A DNA stretch of 64,000 nt from Lysinibacillus_B sp036662795 (GTDB taxonomy: Bacteria > Bacillota > Bacilli > Bacillales_A > Planococcaceae), in assembly GCF_036662795.1 (NCBI RefSeq), contig NZ_JBAFWZ010000001.1, forward strand, positions 248,001 to 312,000. The letters run 5' to 3'. This document shows positions 44,540 to 53,640 of this stretch, in pieces. The notes under the pieces are model-generated. The model was not told the DNA's origin. It worked only from the letters and a program-made list of their open reading frames with translations, and did not search any database. The stretch's first letter is position 1, and the number at the start of each line of letters is the position of its first letter. Position numbers and translations under genes: made by a program.

Positions 44540-45472
44540 TTAACGCTGTAAATTCGTCATGTCAGACGCTTGTACCTTTAAAAACAATACGTATCGTACT
44601 AACACATATAGGACCATACACGAAGCAATGAATAATTCAACAAAAGTTAAAACATTGAGCAGTTGTTGAGAATGGAAGAATTGAGCTGATGCATTCATCG
44701 CTGTCGCCGAAATGACTAACGGAAACGTAAATGCGGCGTAGCTCGGGTAGAATGGTAGCTTTAACAACTTTGGTAATCGCCAAAGTACACTAGCATAAAG
44801 CAATTGAGATACGACCAACATAAAGAGTACAAAATACAAATTAGGACTTGTAAAGTGTTGTAGGTATGCCGTTAAACATAGGGATCCTGGTGCAGCTAAA
44901 ATTGTTGTCAGTGGCATTGTTGGCCCCTCTAGGCTGCGGATTCGTTGCCACACGACCGGAAGCAATAAGATATAAAAAAACAAAGCAATCCAAAACACGA
45001 TGTCAGTAAACTTGGCTGCGAAATTCCCAGCTGTTATTGGCATAATGGCTGAACCAACATACACAATAAACCAGCTTGGATAGACGGAATGAAAATTCGC
45101 CTTAGCTTTCCATACAAATGTATACGTAAAATATAGAATAAGGACCATTTGTAAGCAGGCTGCTATTCCCCACCCTATCGTAGCAATTCCTTGAAGTGAA
45201 GTTTGCGCGGCTAGAATGCTACAAATAACCATCATCCCCATTGTAAAGGTTGGCGCTACTGAGGCGATAACCTGATTTTTCAAATCGTTTCGAACATCGG
45301 AAAACGTGAATACTATTTTACATAGTATTATTAAAAATATCGTAATTCCAACAGCAAAATAAAACTCTCCTAATAGGTTCATATTTAATGAAAAGTGCAA
45401 TTTTGCTAGGGATACTAATCCCAGCATCAAGCCACTGATCGGAATCGGTATTGTTTTTAACAGGTTGCTCAT
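44540..45472 (-). CDS. TDT-family transporter (TehA/SLAC1-like)
   Basis: 310 residues, ten membrane helices. Opening IPISGLMLGLVSLAKL matches the TDT family; the conserved helix 9 Phe region (FPLVISATAM) is visible. The family comprises tellurite-resistance, C4-dicarboxylate, sulfite and anion channel-like proteins; the substrate is unknown. CGAGGAGG precedes ATG. It is divergent from a LysR regulator, the likely controller. Confidence 0.82.
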   Translation of the reverse strand: MSNLLKTIPIPISGLMLGLVSLAKLHFSLNMNLLGEFYFAVGITIFLIILCKIVFTFSDVRNDLKNQVIASVAPTFTMGMMVICSILAAQTSLQGIATIGWGIAACLQMVLILYFTYTFVWKAKANFHSVYPSWFIVYVGSAIMPITAGNFAAKFTDIVFWIALFFYILLLPVVWQRIRSLEGPTMPLTTILAAPGSLCLTAYLQHFTSPNLYFVLFMLVVSQLLYASVLWRLPKLLKLPFYPSYAAFTFPLVISATAMNASAQFFHSQQLLNVLTFVELFIASCMVLYVLVRYVLFLKVQASDMTNLQR

Positions 45473-45551
45473 CTATATTCCTCCTCGGCTTGTTGATATT
45501 TTTATCATAACGGACATTTTACTATTTGAAAAATACATATTATATATAATA

Positions 45552-45572
45552 ATTATTAATAAAGTTAATAAT
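45552..45572. promoter_or_regulatory. Candidate LysR-type operator
   Basis: ATTATTAA-N5-TTAATAAT, a perfect inverted repeat in the 115-base spacer between the TDT and LysR genes, of the T-N11-A kind bound by LysR regulators. Confidence 0.5.
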
Positions 45573-45587
45573 TCAGGAGGAATTTGC

Positions 45588-46418
45588 ATGATCGAGATAC
45601 TAAAGGTTTTTACAAAGGTATACGAGCTTCAAAACTTTACGAAGGCATCGGAAATTCTATTTATTTCTCAGCCGACGATTTCATTGAAAATTAAGCAGCT
45701 CGAAAAGCAATTGAGAGTGCCATTATTTATCCGTCAAGGTCCTAAAAATGTTCAACCTACACCTGCAGCCTCGTATTTGTATGAGAGAGCCATTACGATG
45801 ATTGAGCAATGGGAAAAAACAGAAGCCTTTCTACAGAATGGGCAGCTCTATGAAAAGAAATGTAAGATTGTATGCTCAAATACTTTTGGTTTATACTATT
45901 TGCCTACATTTATGTCTCACCTAATATCGAAATTTCCAAGCTTTGAATTTACAATGCTTGTTGTCAATTCTGAACAAGCAATTGACAAGCTAATGAAGCA
46001 TGAGGCTGATTTCGCTTTTATAGAAAAGCCGATTGAAACAACAGGTCTCAATAAAAAAGTAATTTTTCAGGATGAGCTCGTTCTTGCTGGTAGGCTCGAT
46101 TCAAACGACTGGATTATGCGTGAGAAGCATTCCGGTATTCGCTATTTCAATGAGCTGTATATAGCAGAAAATAATATTGAAGCGAACTATATATATGCCA
46201 ATCATTCAGAGCTCATTATTCGCTTGCTACAGGAGGGAATCGGAAAATCAATCGTTTCTAAAAAAACATTACCTCCTTCGATTCCATTTAAGACACTACC
46301 TGAGAAGTATAATCGCCATATCTATTGGTGCAGTCGTTCGATTGATAACGGTCACCCACTACAATCAATCCAGCAATTTATAGCAACTTATTTTCATATA
46401 GAGGTGGATTGCAGGTAG
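45588..46418 (+). CDS. LysR-family transcriptional regulator
   Basis: 276 residues. The N-terminal helix-turn-helix reads NFTKASEILFISQPTISLKIKQLEK (about 16-40, shown in part); the C-terminal part is a substrate-binding-like co-inducer domain. The frame is open 41 codons further upstream, but CAGGAGG lies 7 bases before ATG 45588 and the HTH then begins at the usual distance. It probably controls the divergent transporter gene and itself. Confidence 0.9.
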   Translation: MIEILKVFTKVYELQNFTKASEILFISQPTISLKIKQLEKQLRVPLFIRQGPKNVQPTPAASYLYERAITMIEQWEKTEAFLQNGQLYEKKCKIVCSNTFGLYYLPTFMSHLISKFPSFEFTMLVVNSEQAIDKLMKHEADFAFIEKPIETTGLNKKVIFQDELVLAGRLDSNDWIMREKHSGIRYFNELYIAENNIEANYIYANHSELIIRLLQEGIGKSIVSKKTLPPSIPFKTLPEKYNRHIYWCSRSIDNGHPLQSIQQFIATYFHIEVDCR

Positions 46419-46547
46419 CCGCGCCAAAAACAAATCATAAAATAGGGTCAAGCTACATAAACTAAAAGTAATTCATTGACATGTCTATTCTATACTCATA
46501 CATTGAAGATAGTAAGATTCATGCGTGATGGATCTACAGTAGTACAC

Positions 46548-46581
46548 AGGCGATTGGGTGGCTCCCAGTCGCCTTTTTTTA
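46548..46581 (+). terminator. Terminator of the LysR gene
   Basis: AGGCGATTGGG pairs with CCCAGTCGCCT (one wobble) around a 5-base loop, followed by seven Ts. It lies 130 bases after the stop codon. Confidence 0.88.
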
Positions 46582-46585
46582 CGCC

Positions 46586-46619
46586 AAAAACACCGCTCTG
46601 TTGGCTAGACAAAGCGGTG
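46586..46619 (-). terminator. Terminator on the minus strand
   Basis: CACCGCTTTGT pairs with ACAGAGCGGTG (one wobble); on the minus strand TTTTT follows. It ends the ECF sigma / 46709 transcript. Confidence 0.85.
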
Positions 46620-46708
46620 GTCCTGTGTATCTGAATGATAGATTTGTCCAATATATCCTCCTTTCAATGAAAAAGGGTACTAGCGATGCCTTACCTACAT
46701 CCTTCCGT

Positions 46709-47173
46709 TCAATCAAAGTAATTATAAATAATATGACCTATGATTTCAGGTTGCCAGTATAGAATTTCACGGAGATCATTTGGATGAAGGTCATTTTTAT
46801 TCATTACTCGCCCATTTTCGATCCGTACAAGTTCATTTAAGTCTTTAGCAGGTAATACTCGAAAAGAAGGCTCAAAGAACTTATTCACTTGAGGTATATC
46901 GATAAAATCTTTCATAAAAGGATATTCATAATATCGTGAAACGGCAACAAAAGGATACACTACATGTAAAAAGAGATGAATAGATTGATCATGGAATTGT
47001 ATTTGGGAATGATAAAAATTTCGTGAAAAGTCCGGCTCCTCAAATACGATAACTTGTCCCTTATGAAAATTAGCAAGGTTATAACAAAGTTGTTTAAATA
47101 GTGTATTATCTATCGCAGGTAAATCATCTATCCCAGGGTAAAAAAATCCTGTAATCCCTTTAATTAAAATCAT
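46709..47173 (-). CDS. Hypothetical protein
   Basis: 154 residues from ATG 47173, preceded by GTGGGGGAAT; an upstream GTG at 47206 is in frame but places the ribosome binding site inside the coding region. Soluble, aromatic-rich (NFYHSQIQFHDQSIHLFL, VYPFVAVSRYYEYPF), beta-strand-like. I do not recognise the family. It lies 47 bases after the probable anti-sigma gene and may belong to that operon. Confidence 0.55.
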   Translation of the reverse strand: MILIKGITGFFYPGIDDLPAIDNTLFKQLCYNLANFHKGQVIVFEEPDFSRNFYHSQIQFHDQSIHLFLHVVYPFVAVSRYYEYPFMKDFIDIPQVNKFFEPSFRVLPAKDLNELVRIENGRVMNKNDLHPNDLREILYWQPEIIGHIIYNYFD

Positions 47174-47220
47174 CTGTATTCCCCCACTCTCTATTGCCGA
47201 TTGCACATCCTACAAATCTG

Positions 47221-48141
47221 TCATAAACACTTCACAAACGTAAGCAGCAGCACAAATACGAAAAATATTGGGACTTCGAAAAGGGACCGCTCAAAACGCC
47301 CGTTATAATACTCCCCTAATGCCTTCATTATGAACAAGCTCGTCATGATACTCGCAATAAATAACCCGTTATAGGAATGGAAATTGTAAAGGCTTATGCC
47401 TGCGACAATTGTATATAAGACATACGTTCCAAACACTACAGGAACGTAATAGCTTGCTTTTTTTGACTCTAATTTTTCTTTTCTTTTTGGACTTATTTGC
47501 ATAATTACTAAAAGGTAGGCTATAAGCGACAGGATCATTAGAAATAACTTTACAACACCTAGGTAGGATTTCTTCGCAAAATTATATATTATAAACTCGA
47601 TTTGCTTTGCTTCTTCCATCGTTAGAGGGAGGGCTTGCTTCGTATTAATATTTGCAAGTATATATTGATCTTTAGCATCCTCATACAACAAGGCTAGTTG
47701 TAAAATTTGACCGTTAGACATTTCTAATAATAGCTGCTCTTCTCGTAATTGCGGTAGTTCTTTCATACGAACATTTGAAGCAAATAATTTTGTTAGAAAC
47801 GGTTGTACAGTTCCCAACTCATATTCACTTACTTTATTTTTATCAAAATAATACCACTTCGTCATATACCTTACATCTATGGCTGCATCCATATTTATCG
47901 CGTAGCCCTTTTCAATATGAAGCGAAGCGGCCGTATCGTTTTCCTCTATCATCGCAGGACTATTCATCATTGAGGTAGCTATAAAGATTAATAACACTGC
48001 AGTCGCTACTAAGACACTATAATAATTTCGTTTTTGCTGCCTTTTACGAGTGTTGATTTTTTTTTGAAGCTCACAAAATGATGATTGCTTCGTTTGATTT
48101 GATCGCCCCGGTGCCTGTAATCTCTGGAGCTCTTTGTCCAT
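47221..48141 (-). CDS. Probable anti-sigma factor, multi-spanning membrane protein
   Basis: 306 residues. Cytoplasmic N-terminus (1-40, basic), one helix at about 41-59, an extracytoplasmic region of about 140 residues, then four helices in the C-terminal third (about 197-217, 235-255, 260-275, 287-305). It starts one base after the ECF sigma stop codon, the standard position of an anti-sigma gene. The N-terminus lacks the His-x3-Cys-x2-Cys zinc anti-sigma motif, and five helices are more than the usual one, so the assignment rests mainly on context. Confidence 0.6.
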   Translation of the reverse strand: MDKELQRLQAPGRSNQTKQSSFCELQKKINTRKRQQKRNYYSVLVATAVLLIFIATSMMNSPAMIEENDTAASLHIEKGYAINMDAAIDVRYMTKWYYFDKNKVSEYELGTVQPFLTKLFASNVRMKELPQLREEQLLLEMSNGQILQLALLYEDAKDQYILANINTKQALPLTMEEAKQIEFIIYNFAKKSYLGVVKLFLMILSLIAYLLVIMQISPKRKEKLESKKASYYVPVVFGTYVLYTIVAGISLYNFHSYNGLFIASIMTSLFIMKALGEYYNGRFERSLFEVPIFFVFVLLLTFVKCL

Positions 48142-48142
48142 T

Positions 48143-48637
48143 CTAGTTTCCCCCTTTCATATCTTTTTCAAGTGCCTTCATTCCGCGCTCTGTGTTGTTT
48201 TTTACCTTCGCTTCATTCCATCCTAATATAGTTGCGGTCTCTTTAATCGAAAGTCCCTCGATTTTTCTTAACACAATAGCTAATCGATATTCAAGCTTTA
48301 ACCTAGCAATGGCTGCATACAATGCTCGTTTTTCGTCTGCAATGGATATTAGCTGCTCGGGTGAAAATGTAATGGCTGTTTCTTCTTCATTTTTTGTAAA
48401 CGGAAGAAACGTAAGTATTTTCTTTCGTTTAAAATGGTCGTATGCACTATTTTTGGCAATGGTTCGTAGCCATGTTAAAACATTTGCCTCCCCTCGATAT
48501 GTATGCTTCGCTTCATAGGCACGTATGAAGGTCTCCTGCATTAAATCTTCAGCAACGTGCACGTCAAAGGTAAGAAAATATAGTAATTGATAAATTTGAT
48601 CGCTATGCATTTCATAATGCCGCTCTAATTGAAACAC
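48143..48637 (-). CDS. ECF-type RNA polymerase sigma factor
   Basis: 164 residues. Region 2 shows DVHVAEDLMQETFIRAYEA and WLRTIAKNSAYDHFKRK (about 52-70 region); region 4 shows LKLEYRLAIVLRKIEGLSIKETATILGW. The start is GTG 48637 with a strong AAGGGGGTG ribosome binding site. Upstream on the same strand a CGTCTA motif resembles an ECF -10 element, which would suit autoregulation, but no AAC -35 is found at the right distance. The regulon is unknown. Confidence 0.9.
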   Translation of the reverse strand: MFQLERHYEMHSDQIYQLLYFLTFDVHVAEDLMQETFIRAYEAKHTYRGEANVLTWLRTIAKNSAYDHFKRKKILTFLPFTKNEEETAITFSPEQLISIADEKRALYAAIARLKLEYRLAIVLRKIEGLSIKETATILGWNEAKVKNNTERGMKALEKDMKGGN

Positions 48638-48705
48638 AAGTTCACCCCCTTATTTACATAGACGATTAACTCTTTCATTTTACTCATCATGTAGAAAAAA
48701 TTGCT

Positions 48706-48743
48706 AAAAAATAAACCAATCTCTATATTTTAGAAATTGGTTT
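48706..48743 (-). terminator. Terminator of the GNAT toxin-antitoxin-like unit
   Basis: On the minus strand AAACCAATTTCT pairs with AGAGATTGGTTT (one G-U wobble), followed by ATTTTTT. Confidence 0.8.
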
Positions 48744-48775
48744 TACGCAAATTATGTATTTTTATTCTAAAGTCT

Positions 48776-49291
48776 TTATTCCTCAAAAAACATCTCTACT
48801 AATCTCTCGTCATACAAGTCAGCCATCATATAGACTAGCCCGTCTTGATTACTACTTAGTGCTTCTTCCTCGATTAACGCTTCAAAGCCACGTTTTTTAT
48901 ACCATGCATAGCGTTCAATTAATGCTTCTAATGTAATAAATCTATCATTAACGGTATGCGCAATCTCAAAAATTTGATTGATTAAAAATGTTCCATATCC
49001 TAGCTCTTGCTTGCCTTTTTGCGTAGCTATACGCGCTATATCTAAACAAGGATAATCAATGGATTCATTTTCAAGCTCTAGCTGTAAACTAGATTTTCTC
49101 AAACTAAAAAAGCCTATTAGCTCACCACGATCGAATGCTAGCGTCGTGCTACACTCTCTAGTGATCGTCAGATAATAGGCCTCTTGCTTTAAAAAATTCT
49201 CAATACTTGTATTGCCACATGTGAAATTTTGAATACATTCAAAATCATCTAGTGTAATTAATCTAGTCTCGATGGTCACGTAATTTTTCAT
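48776..49291 (-). CDS. GNAT acetyltransferase, TacT/AtaT-toxin-like
   Basis: 171 residues. The N-terminal IQNFTCGNTSIENFLKQEA (about 20-38) is the motif of aminoacyl-tRNA-acetylating GNAT toxins; the acetyl-CoA loop is QKGKQELGYG (91-100) and the likely catalytic Tyr131 is in WYKKRGF. The ATG lies within the 3' end of the upstream small gene (29-base overlap, different frame). Known relatives block translation by acetylating charged tRNA; that activity here is inference. A housekeeping acetyltransferase role is the alternative. Confidence 0.75.
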   Translation of the reverse strand: MKNYVTIETRLITLDDFECIQNFTCGNTSIENFLKQEAYYLTITRECSTTLAFDRGELIGFFSLRKSSLQLELENESIDYPCLDIARIATQKGKQELGYGTFLINQIFEIAHTVNDRFITLEALIERYAWYKKRGFEALIEEEALSSNQDGLVYMMADLYDERLVEMFFEE

Positions 49292-49415
49292 TCCATTTCT
49301 TCAGTGCTTGTTCTTTTCTACTCGCCAATAATTTCGAATTTTTTTCAGCCTTTGATAAAAATTTCATGGCATCTTTCCCTCGAATAATAGGACGCTTGCG
49401 CATTTCAATTGCCAT
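49263..49415 (-). CDS. Small basic protein, candidate antitoxin (50 residues)
   Basis: MAIEMRKRPIIRGKDAMKFL... is Lys/Arg-rich with a predicted helix (MKFLSKAEKNSKLLAS). An AAGGAGG ribosome binding site precedes the ATG. It lies upstream of and overlaps the GNAT gene by 29 bases, as antitoxin genes do. It does not look like the ribbon-helix-helix (DUF1778) antitoxins usually paired with these toxins; the partner role is inferred from position. Confidence 0.65.
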   Translation of the reverse strand: MAIEMRKRPIIRGKDAMKFLSKAEKNSKLLASRKEQALKKWNEKLRDHRD

Positions 49416-49438
49416 ATAATAACCTCCTTCTTCATCTT

Positions 49439-49468
49439 ATTATATGCTATAAAGTCTTTTTAAAACAA
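49439..49468 (-). promoter_or_regulatory. Promoter of the GNAT unit
   Basis: On the minus strand TTGTTT is 18 bases from a perfect TATAAT, about 25 bases before the small gene. Confidence 0.6.
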
Positions 49469-49652
49469 GATGATGCTCAAACTTCCGTATACATACTATC
49501 TCTCAAACCAATCTTTTCGCACAATGTTCTTTATTTTTCACCTTTAATATTACCAGAAAAATTTGAATTGACAAAAACCGTTGCACATAATAACTTATAA
49601 TTATAAACAAAATTGATTAAAAATACATCGAATGGTAAGGTGGATATAAAAT

Positions 49653-50108
49653 ATGGAGATAAGAAAAGCAAAGGTAGCTGATGTACCTGGGATTTATCAC
49701 TTAATTGAGCAATACGCGAAGACAGGGCAATTATTGATTCGAACACATACGTCAATTTGTGAGGATCTATTAAGCTTCTATGTAGCAGTAGAAGAAGATG
49801 AAGTTGTCGGTGTAGGTAGCCTATATATTTATGATGAATCATTAAGCGAGATTCGTTCTCTTGCTGTTTCTGAAAATCATAAAGGGAAAGGAATTGGCAA
49901 GGAGCTTACTCAAATAATTGTGGATGACGCGAGGCTGCTAGGAATCGAACGTATGATTTCGCTAACATATCAAATAGAATTCTTTACAAAAATGAGCTTT
50001 TATATTATCGAGAAAGAAACGATTCCACAAAAGGTACGTAAAGATTGCTTAGGCTGTCCTAAATTTTTTGCCTGTGATGAGACAGCGATGGTTATTCAAT
50101 TAAACTAG
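49653..50108 (+). CDS. GNAT acetyltransferase, ArgA-like
   Basis: 151 residues. The acetyl-CoA loop is AVSENHKGKGIGKEL (about 73-87) and the C-terminus has the KDCLGCPKFFACDE Cys cluster typical of the small single-domain group annotated as amino-acid N-acetyltransferase. Arginine-pathway function is possible but no arg genes are near. GGTGGAT precedes the ATG weakly. Single gene. Confidence 0.78.
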   Translation: MEIRKAKVADVPGIYHLIEQYAKTGQLLIRTHTSICEDLLSFYVAVEEDEVVGVGSLYIYDESLSEIRSLAVSENHKGKGIGKELTQIIVDDARLLGIERMISLTYQIEFFTKMSFYIIEKETIPQKVRKDCLGCPKFFACDETAMVIQLN

Positions 50109-50121
50109 ATTTATAGATTTG

Positions 50122-50157
50122 AGGAGGACATCATTTGCTTGGTGGTCGCCTTTTTAT
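50122..50157 (+). terminator. Possible terminator of the ArgA-like gene
   Basis: AGGAGGACATCA can pair imperfectly with TGGTGGTCGCCT, followed by TTTTTATTTT. Confidence 0.45.
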
Positions 50158-50230
50158 TTTCGGACTAGATGTGTGTCTAGTGAATATGGTATGGTAAACT
50201 TTCTAAATCATAAATATGTAGGTGAACGTG

Positions 50231-51235
50231 ATGCTAGAAGTTAGCGAAAGTAAATTATTACGATATATTGTCCACCACGTTGGTGACAAGCTTATACTAG
50301 GAGACGAAGCATTCTCACAGCCTGAAGTGATGCTAGAGGCAGCCTTTGCACAATTGGCCTTCAGCAAAATTGACTGGGAGCAACCTTATGAATTTTTCCA
50401 TGAAACAGAGCTCGAATTAAATGAGATGTTTACATATGTAAAGAGGATTTTTGACGAGCCCAATCTGTTTCTAGAACAATCTAAAGCAATTGCCTCTCAT
50501 TTACAAAGTGTATCCGATCATCCAAACATAAAAAATGGCGAATTATTTATCGGCTTATTCGACAATTGTATGATGGCAACGGATATCAAAAAGGTTCTTG
50601 CTATTAGTAAAATTGAAGAAAGAGAAATGTTTTTAGATGTTAAAAATGAGCAGGATAAAATGGTTGTGGCTGGCATCGACGGCATTAATGTAAAGAAAGT
50701 CAATAATTTGGCTATTATCGTCGATATGGGTAAGGACACACCCCCTGCTGTATTTATTAAAACAAAGCGAAAAGAAGATGTTGTCTACTGGCAGGAACGA
50801 TTTTTAAAAATTAAGGTGTCGGATGAGCATTATTATAATACAAACTTAGCATTAACAGAGTGCAAAAAATACATTTTAAAAGAAGAGAGCTTTTCAAACA
50901 CGGAAAAACTCGGCTTTCTTAATAAGACACTGGATTATTTTAAAAATGAGGAAGCCTTTCAAGTGAATGCTTATATCGATTCGGTATTTGAAAAGACAGA
51001 TGCTGTGCAAAAGGATGTTATTGTAAATTCCGTAAAACCATTTGAAACTGTAATCTCTGAAAGTGCAATTGCCAAGGTAGAAAAAAGCTATAAACGTAAA
51101 ATAAAACTCGATTCCAACATTGAAATACAGGTGAATGTTCAAAATATCGAGGAAGTAAATGAACTTATTGAAGTCGGGTATGACGAAGCCTCTAACCGAA
51201 AATTTTATAAAATCTATTTTCAAGAAGAAGTATAA
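50231..51235 (+). CDS. Nucleoid-associated protein, NdpA/YejK family
   Basis: 334 residues, soluble. It fits the NdpA family through the N-terminal LRYIVHHVGDKLI, an acidic middle (ELFIGLFDNCMMATDIKKVLAISKIEE) and the C-terminal VNVQNIEEVNELIEVGYDE...KFYKIYF. Members bind the nucleoid in proteobacteria; the Firmicute role is not established. GTGs at 50222 and 50228 are in frame, but AGGTG overlaps the first, so ATG 50231 is preferred. A bidirectional terminator follows. Confidence 0.82.
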   Translation: MLEVSESKLLRYIVHHVGDKLILGDEAFSQPEVMLEAAFAQLAFSKIDWEQPYEFFHETELELNEMFTYVKRIFDEPNLFLEQSKAIASHLQSVSDHPNIKNGELFIGLFDNCMMATDIKKVLAISKIEEREMFLDVKNEQDKMVVAGIDGINVKKVNNLAIIVDMGKDTPPAVFIKTKRKEDVVYWQERFLKIKVSDEHYYNTNLALTECKKYILKEESFSNTEKLGFLNKTLDYFKNEEAFQVNAYIDSVFEKTDAVQKDVIVNSVKPFETVISESAIAKVEKSYKRKIKLDSNIEIQVNVQNIEEVNELIEVGYDEASNRKFYKIYFQEEV

Positions 51236-51248
51236 AGGCAAAACATCA

Positions 51249-51288
51249 AAAAACTAGGCATCGCCCAATAGACGATACCTAGTTTTTA
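51249..51288. terminator. Bidirectional terminator
   Basis: AAAAACTAGGCATCG and CGATACCTAGTTTTT form a 15-bp stem with one mismatch or wobble, between the convergent NdpA and EamA genes. Confidence 0.85.
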
Positions 51289-51292
51289 TTGA

Positions 51293-52165
51293 TTACGCGT
51301 TCTGTATTGATTTTTTAAAGCTTGGCTTCACTTCTGCTACAATTATAGCAATAAAGATTAAGCAGGCACCTAAAATCATTCTACCTGTTAAAACCTCACT
51401 TAATAAGACCACCGAGAATAGTGTACCGAAGATGGCTTCCGTTGATAAGATTAACGCAGATTTTGTTGGATCTGCATATTGCATACCGATATTTTGGCAA
51501 GCATAGGCAACGAGCGTACAAAATACAGCCAGATAGACAATCATTACAATGCCTTCTGTACTTGCGGAAGTTGGTATTTCACCTAAAGCTAGTACGCCAA
51601 TCAGGCTTAAAATTGAAGCTGTGAAAAATTGTACGATCGTCAGTGCTAAGGCATCTTCTTTTTTCACGAAAACATTCGTATAAAAAATATCAAATGCGAA
51701 AGCAACAGCACATAGAATCGATAATATATCCCCTAAATTCATAGTAAAGGAACCTTGTAACGATAAGAAGCCGATCCCGACAATTGCAATGAATGCCGCA
51801 AGAATTTCATATCGATCAAAACGCCTTTTATATATGACGTACGCAATTATTGGGACAATGATTACGTTTATGGCCGTTAAAAATGCATTTTTCGATGGAG
51901 TTGTATATTCAAGTCCCAATGTTTGCAAAGCAAATGCAATAAATAATATTGTCCCTAGAATTGAACCTTTCCAAAATACACTTTTAGAAATAAGCCGTAG
52001 CTTTTTATTAAAAATAACGGCTAAGAGAATTGTTGCTAATGTAAATCGGAGCGCCATTAGCTGCATTACACTCCAATGCTCTAAGCCAATCGCCATACCA
52101 ACAAAGCCGCTCCCCCACATAACAGCGGTAATGAGCATTAACAGCTCACCTTTATATTTCCTCAT
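51293..52165 (-). CDS. EamA/DMT-family transporter
   Basis: 290 residues, ten membrane helices in two EamA repeats. Signature segments: AVMWGSGFVGMAIGLEHW at the start of the first repeat and YLAVFCTLVAYACQNIGMQYADPTKSAL in the second. Drug/metabolite export is the usual role. ATG 52165 has GAAGGG at 9 bases; the frame is open nine codons further without a ribosome binding site. Confidence 0.85.
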   Translation of the reverse strand: MRKYKGELLMLITAVMWGSGFVGMAIGLEHWSVMQLMALRFTLATILLAVIFNKKLRLISKSVFWKGSILGTILFIAFALQTLGLEYTTPSKNAFLTAINVIIVPIIAYVIYKRRFDRYEILAAFIAIVGIGFLSLQGSFTMNLGDILSILCAVAFAFDIFYTNVFVKKEDALALTIVQFFTASILSLIGVLALGEIPTSASTEGIVMIVYLAVFCTLVAYACQNIGMQYADPTKSALILSTEAIFGTLFSVVLLSEVLTGRMILGACLIFIAIIVAEVKPSFKKSIQNA

Positions 52166-52347
52166 AAAAACCCTTCTCTCTATATGTAACAATACAACAA
52201 ATCATAAATTGGACATCCTTTTATGTTGTTTTCTCATGTAATTAATATACACATTAAGGCATAAGGATTCAACACTAGTCTTTGCTGTGCTAACTGTATA
52301 CATTAGAATCATATAATGAATATAAAAGCAGTCAGAGGTGAGGGTCG

Positions 52348-53625
52348 CTGGATAAGCAAAATAGTCGCTTTAGATGGGTGGTATTCTCTACAGTATTATT
52401 TACTTATTTAATCATGGCCAGTCAGCGAACAGCTCCTGGTTTGATTACTGAACAAGTAATGTCAGATTTTCAAGTATCGGCTGCAACGATAGGATTGCTA
52501 ACAAGTATACAATTTTTTGTATATACCGGTTTACAAGTTCCAATGGGGATATTAGCTGATCGTTTTGGACCTAATTATTTCCTCATTTTTGGCGCAATCC
52601 TGACAGGGATAGGGACGATCATCTACAGCTTTGGTACAAATGAATACGTTCTTTTTTTTGCTCGAATACTAACTGGCACTGGTGATGCGACGATCTGGGT
52701 GAATATGGTGCTAATTTTAGGTCAGTGGTTTAAGGCGAATGAATTTGTTCGCTTAATTGGTTTTACGGGAATGACCGGCAGTCTCGGTTTCCTATTAGCT
52801 ACTGTACCATTTTCGGCATGGATTGACCTTCTAGGTTGGCGTACTGCTTTTTTTTCAGCAGGTCTAGTCTTATGCTTATGTGGAATCGCCCTTTATTTTG
52901 TTCTACAAAAAAAACCAAAAGGGCTAGGACTGAGAGAACCAGCGCCACACACTAATGAAAAACAGCACGAAAAAATAGCGGTGTTACTACGAAGAATATT
53001 TTCAAATCGGCAAGCTTGGGCTTTATTCTTTTGTCACTTTGGCGTTGTCGGGGGCTATGTTGGATTTATCAGTTCTTGGGCTGTGCCTTACGGGATGAAT
53101 GTGTATGAATTGAATCGTTCTGATGCCAGTCAGCTCATTATGATTGGTTTAATTGGAGCACTAGTTGGAGCCCCGTTGATTAGCTGGATTTCAAGTCGAT
53201 TAAAAATGATAAAAAGACCGTATATTATTGTTCATATGACGACGTTACTTGGTTGGATTTCATTTCTTTTATGGAAAGGTCACCCACCGTTCTTTTTACT
53301 TTTTCTACTATTCTTTATTGTCGGCTTTGGATACGGTGCAAGTGCGTTAACCTTTGCTCTTGCCCGCCAATCCTTTTCGATAAAAGATTCGGGCATTGTC
53401 TCTGGATTTGCAAATACAGGTGGTTTTTTAAGTGCTGTTTTACTTCCTAGTATTTTTGGAACGGTGTTAGATCACTTTCAAACCACATCGAGTTTAAATA
53501 CCGGATATTTTTACGGTTTCTTTATCCCCGTACTCTTCTCGATTATTGGATTAATTGGCGTGCTTTCCATAAAGGAAAAGCAGAAGGAAATTGTAAACAG
53601 AGCGGAAGGAATTGCTTCTGAATAG
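52348..53625 (+). CDS. Major facilitator superfamily transporter (probable CTG start)
   Basis: About 425 residues with 12 membrane helices; the loop 2-3 motif is GILADRFGPNYFL. A GTG at 52378 is the first common start codon but would begin directly inside helix 1 with no ribosome binding site. A GAGGTGAGGG sequence (52335-52344) points instead to CTG 52348, which adds the basic N-terminus LDKQNSRFRW, typical of this family; a stop lies at 52339 in the same frame. The substrate is unknown. Confidence 0.78.
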   Translation: MDKQNSRFRWVVFSTVLFTYLIMASQRTAPGLITEQVMSDFQVSAATIGLLTSIQFFVYTGLQVPMGILADRFGPNYFLIFGAILTGIGTIIYSFGTNEYVLFFARILTGTGDATIWVNMVLILGQWFKANEFVRLIGFTGMTGSLGFLLATVPFSAWIDLLGWRTAFFSAGLVLCLCGIALYFVLQKKPKGLGLREPAPHTNEKQHEKIAVLLRRIFSNRQAWALFFCHFGVVGGYVGFISSWAVPYGMNVYELNRSDASQLIMIGLIGALVGAPLISWISSRLKMIKRPYIIVHMTTLLGWISFLLWKGHPPFFLLFLLFFIVGFGYGASALTFALARQSFSIKDSGIVSGFANTGGFLSAVLLPSIFGTVLDHFQTTSSLNTGYFYGFFIPVLFSIIGLIGVLSIKEKQKEIVNRAEGIASE

Positions 53626-53640
53626 TCACAAAATGGCACT

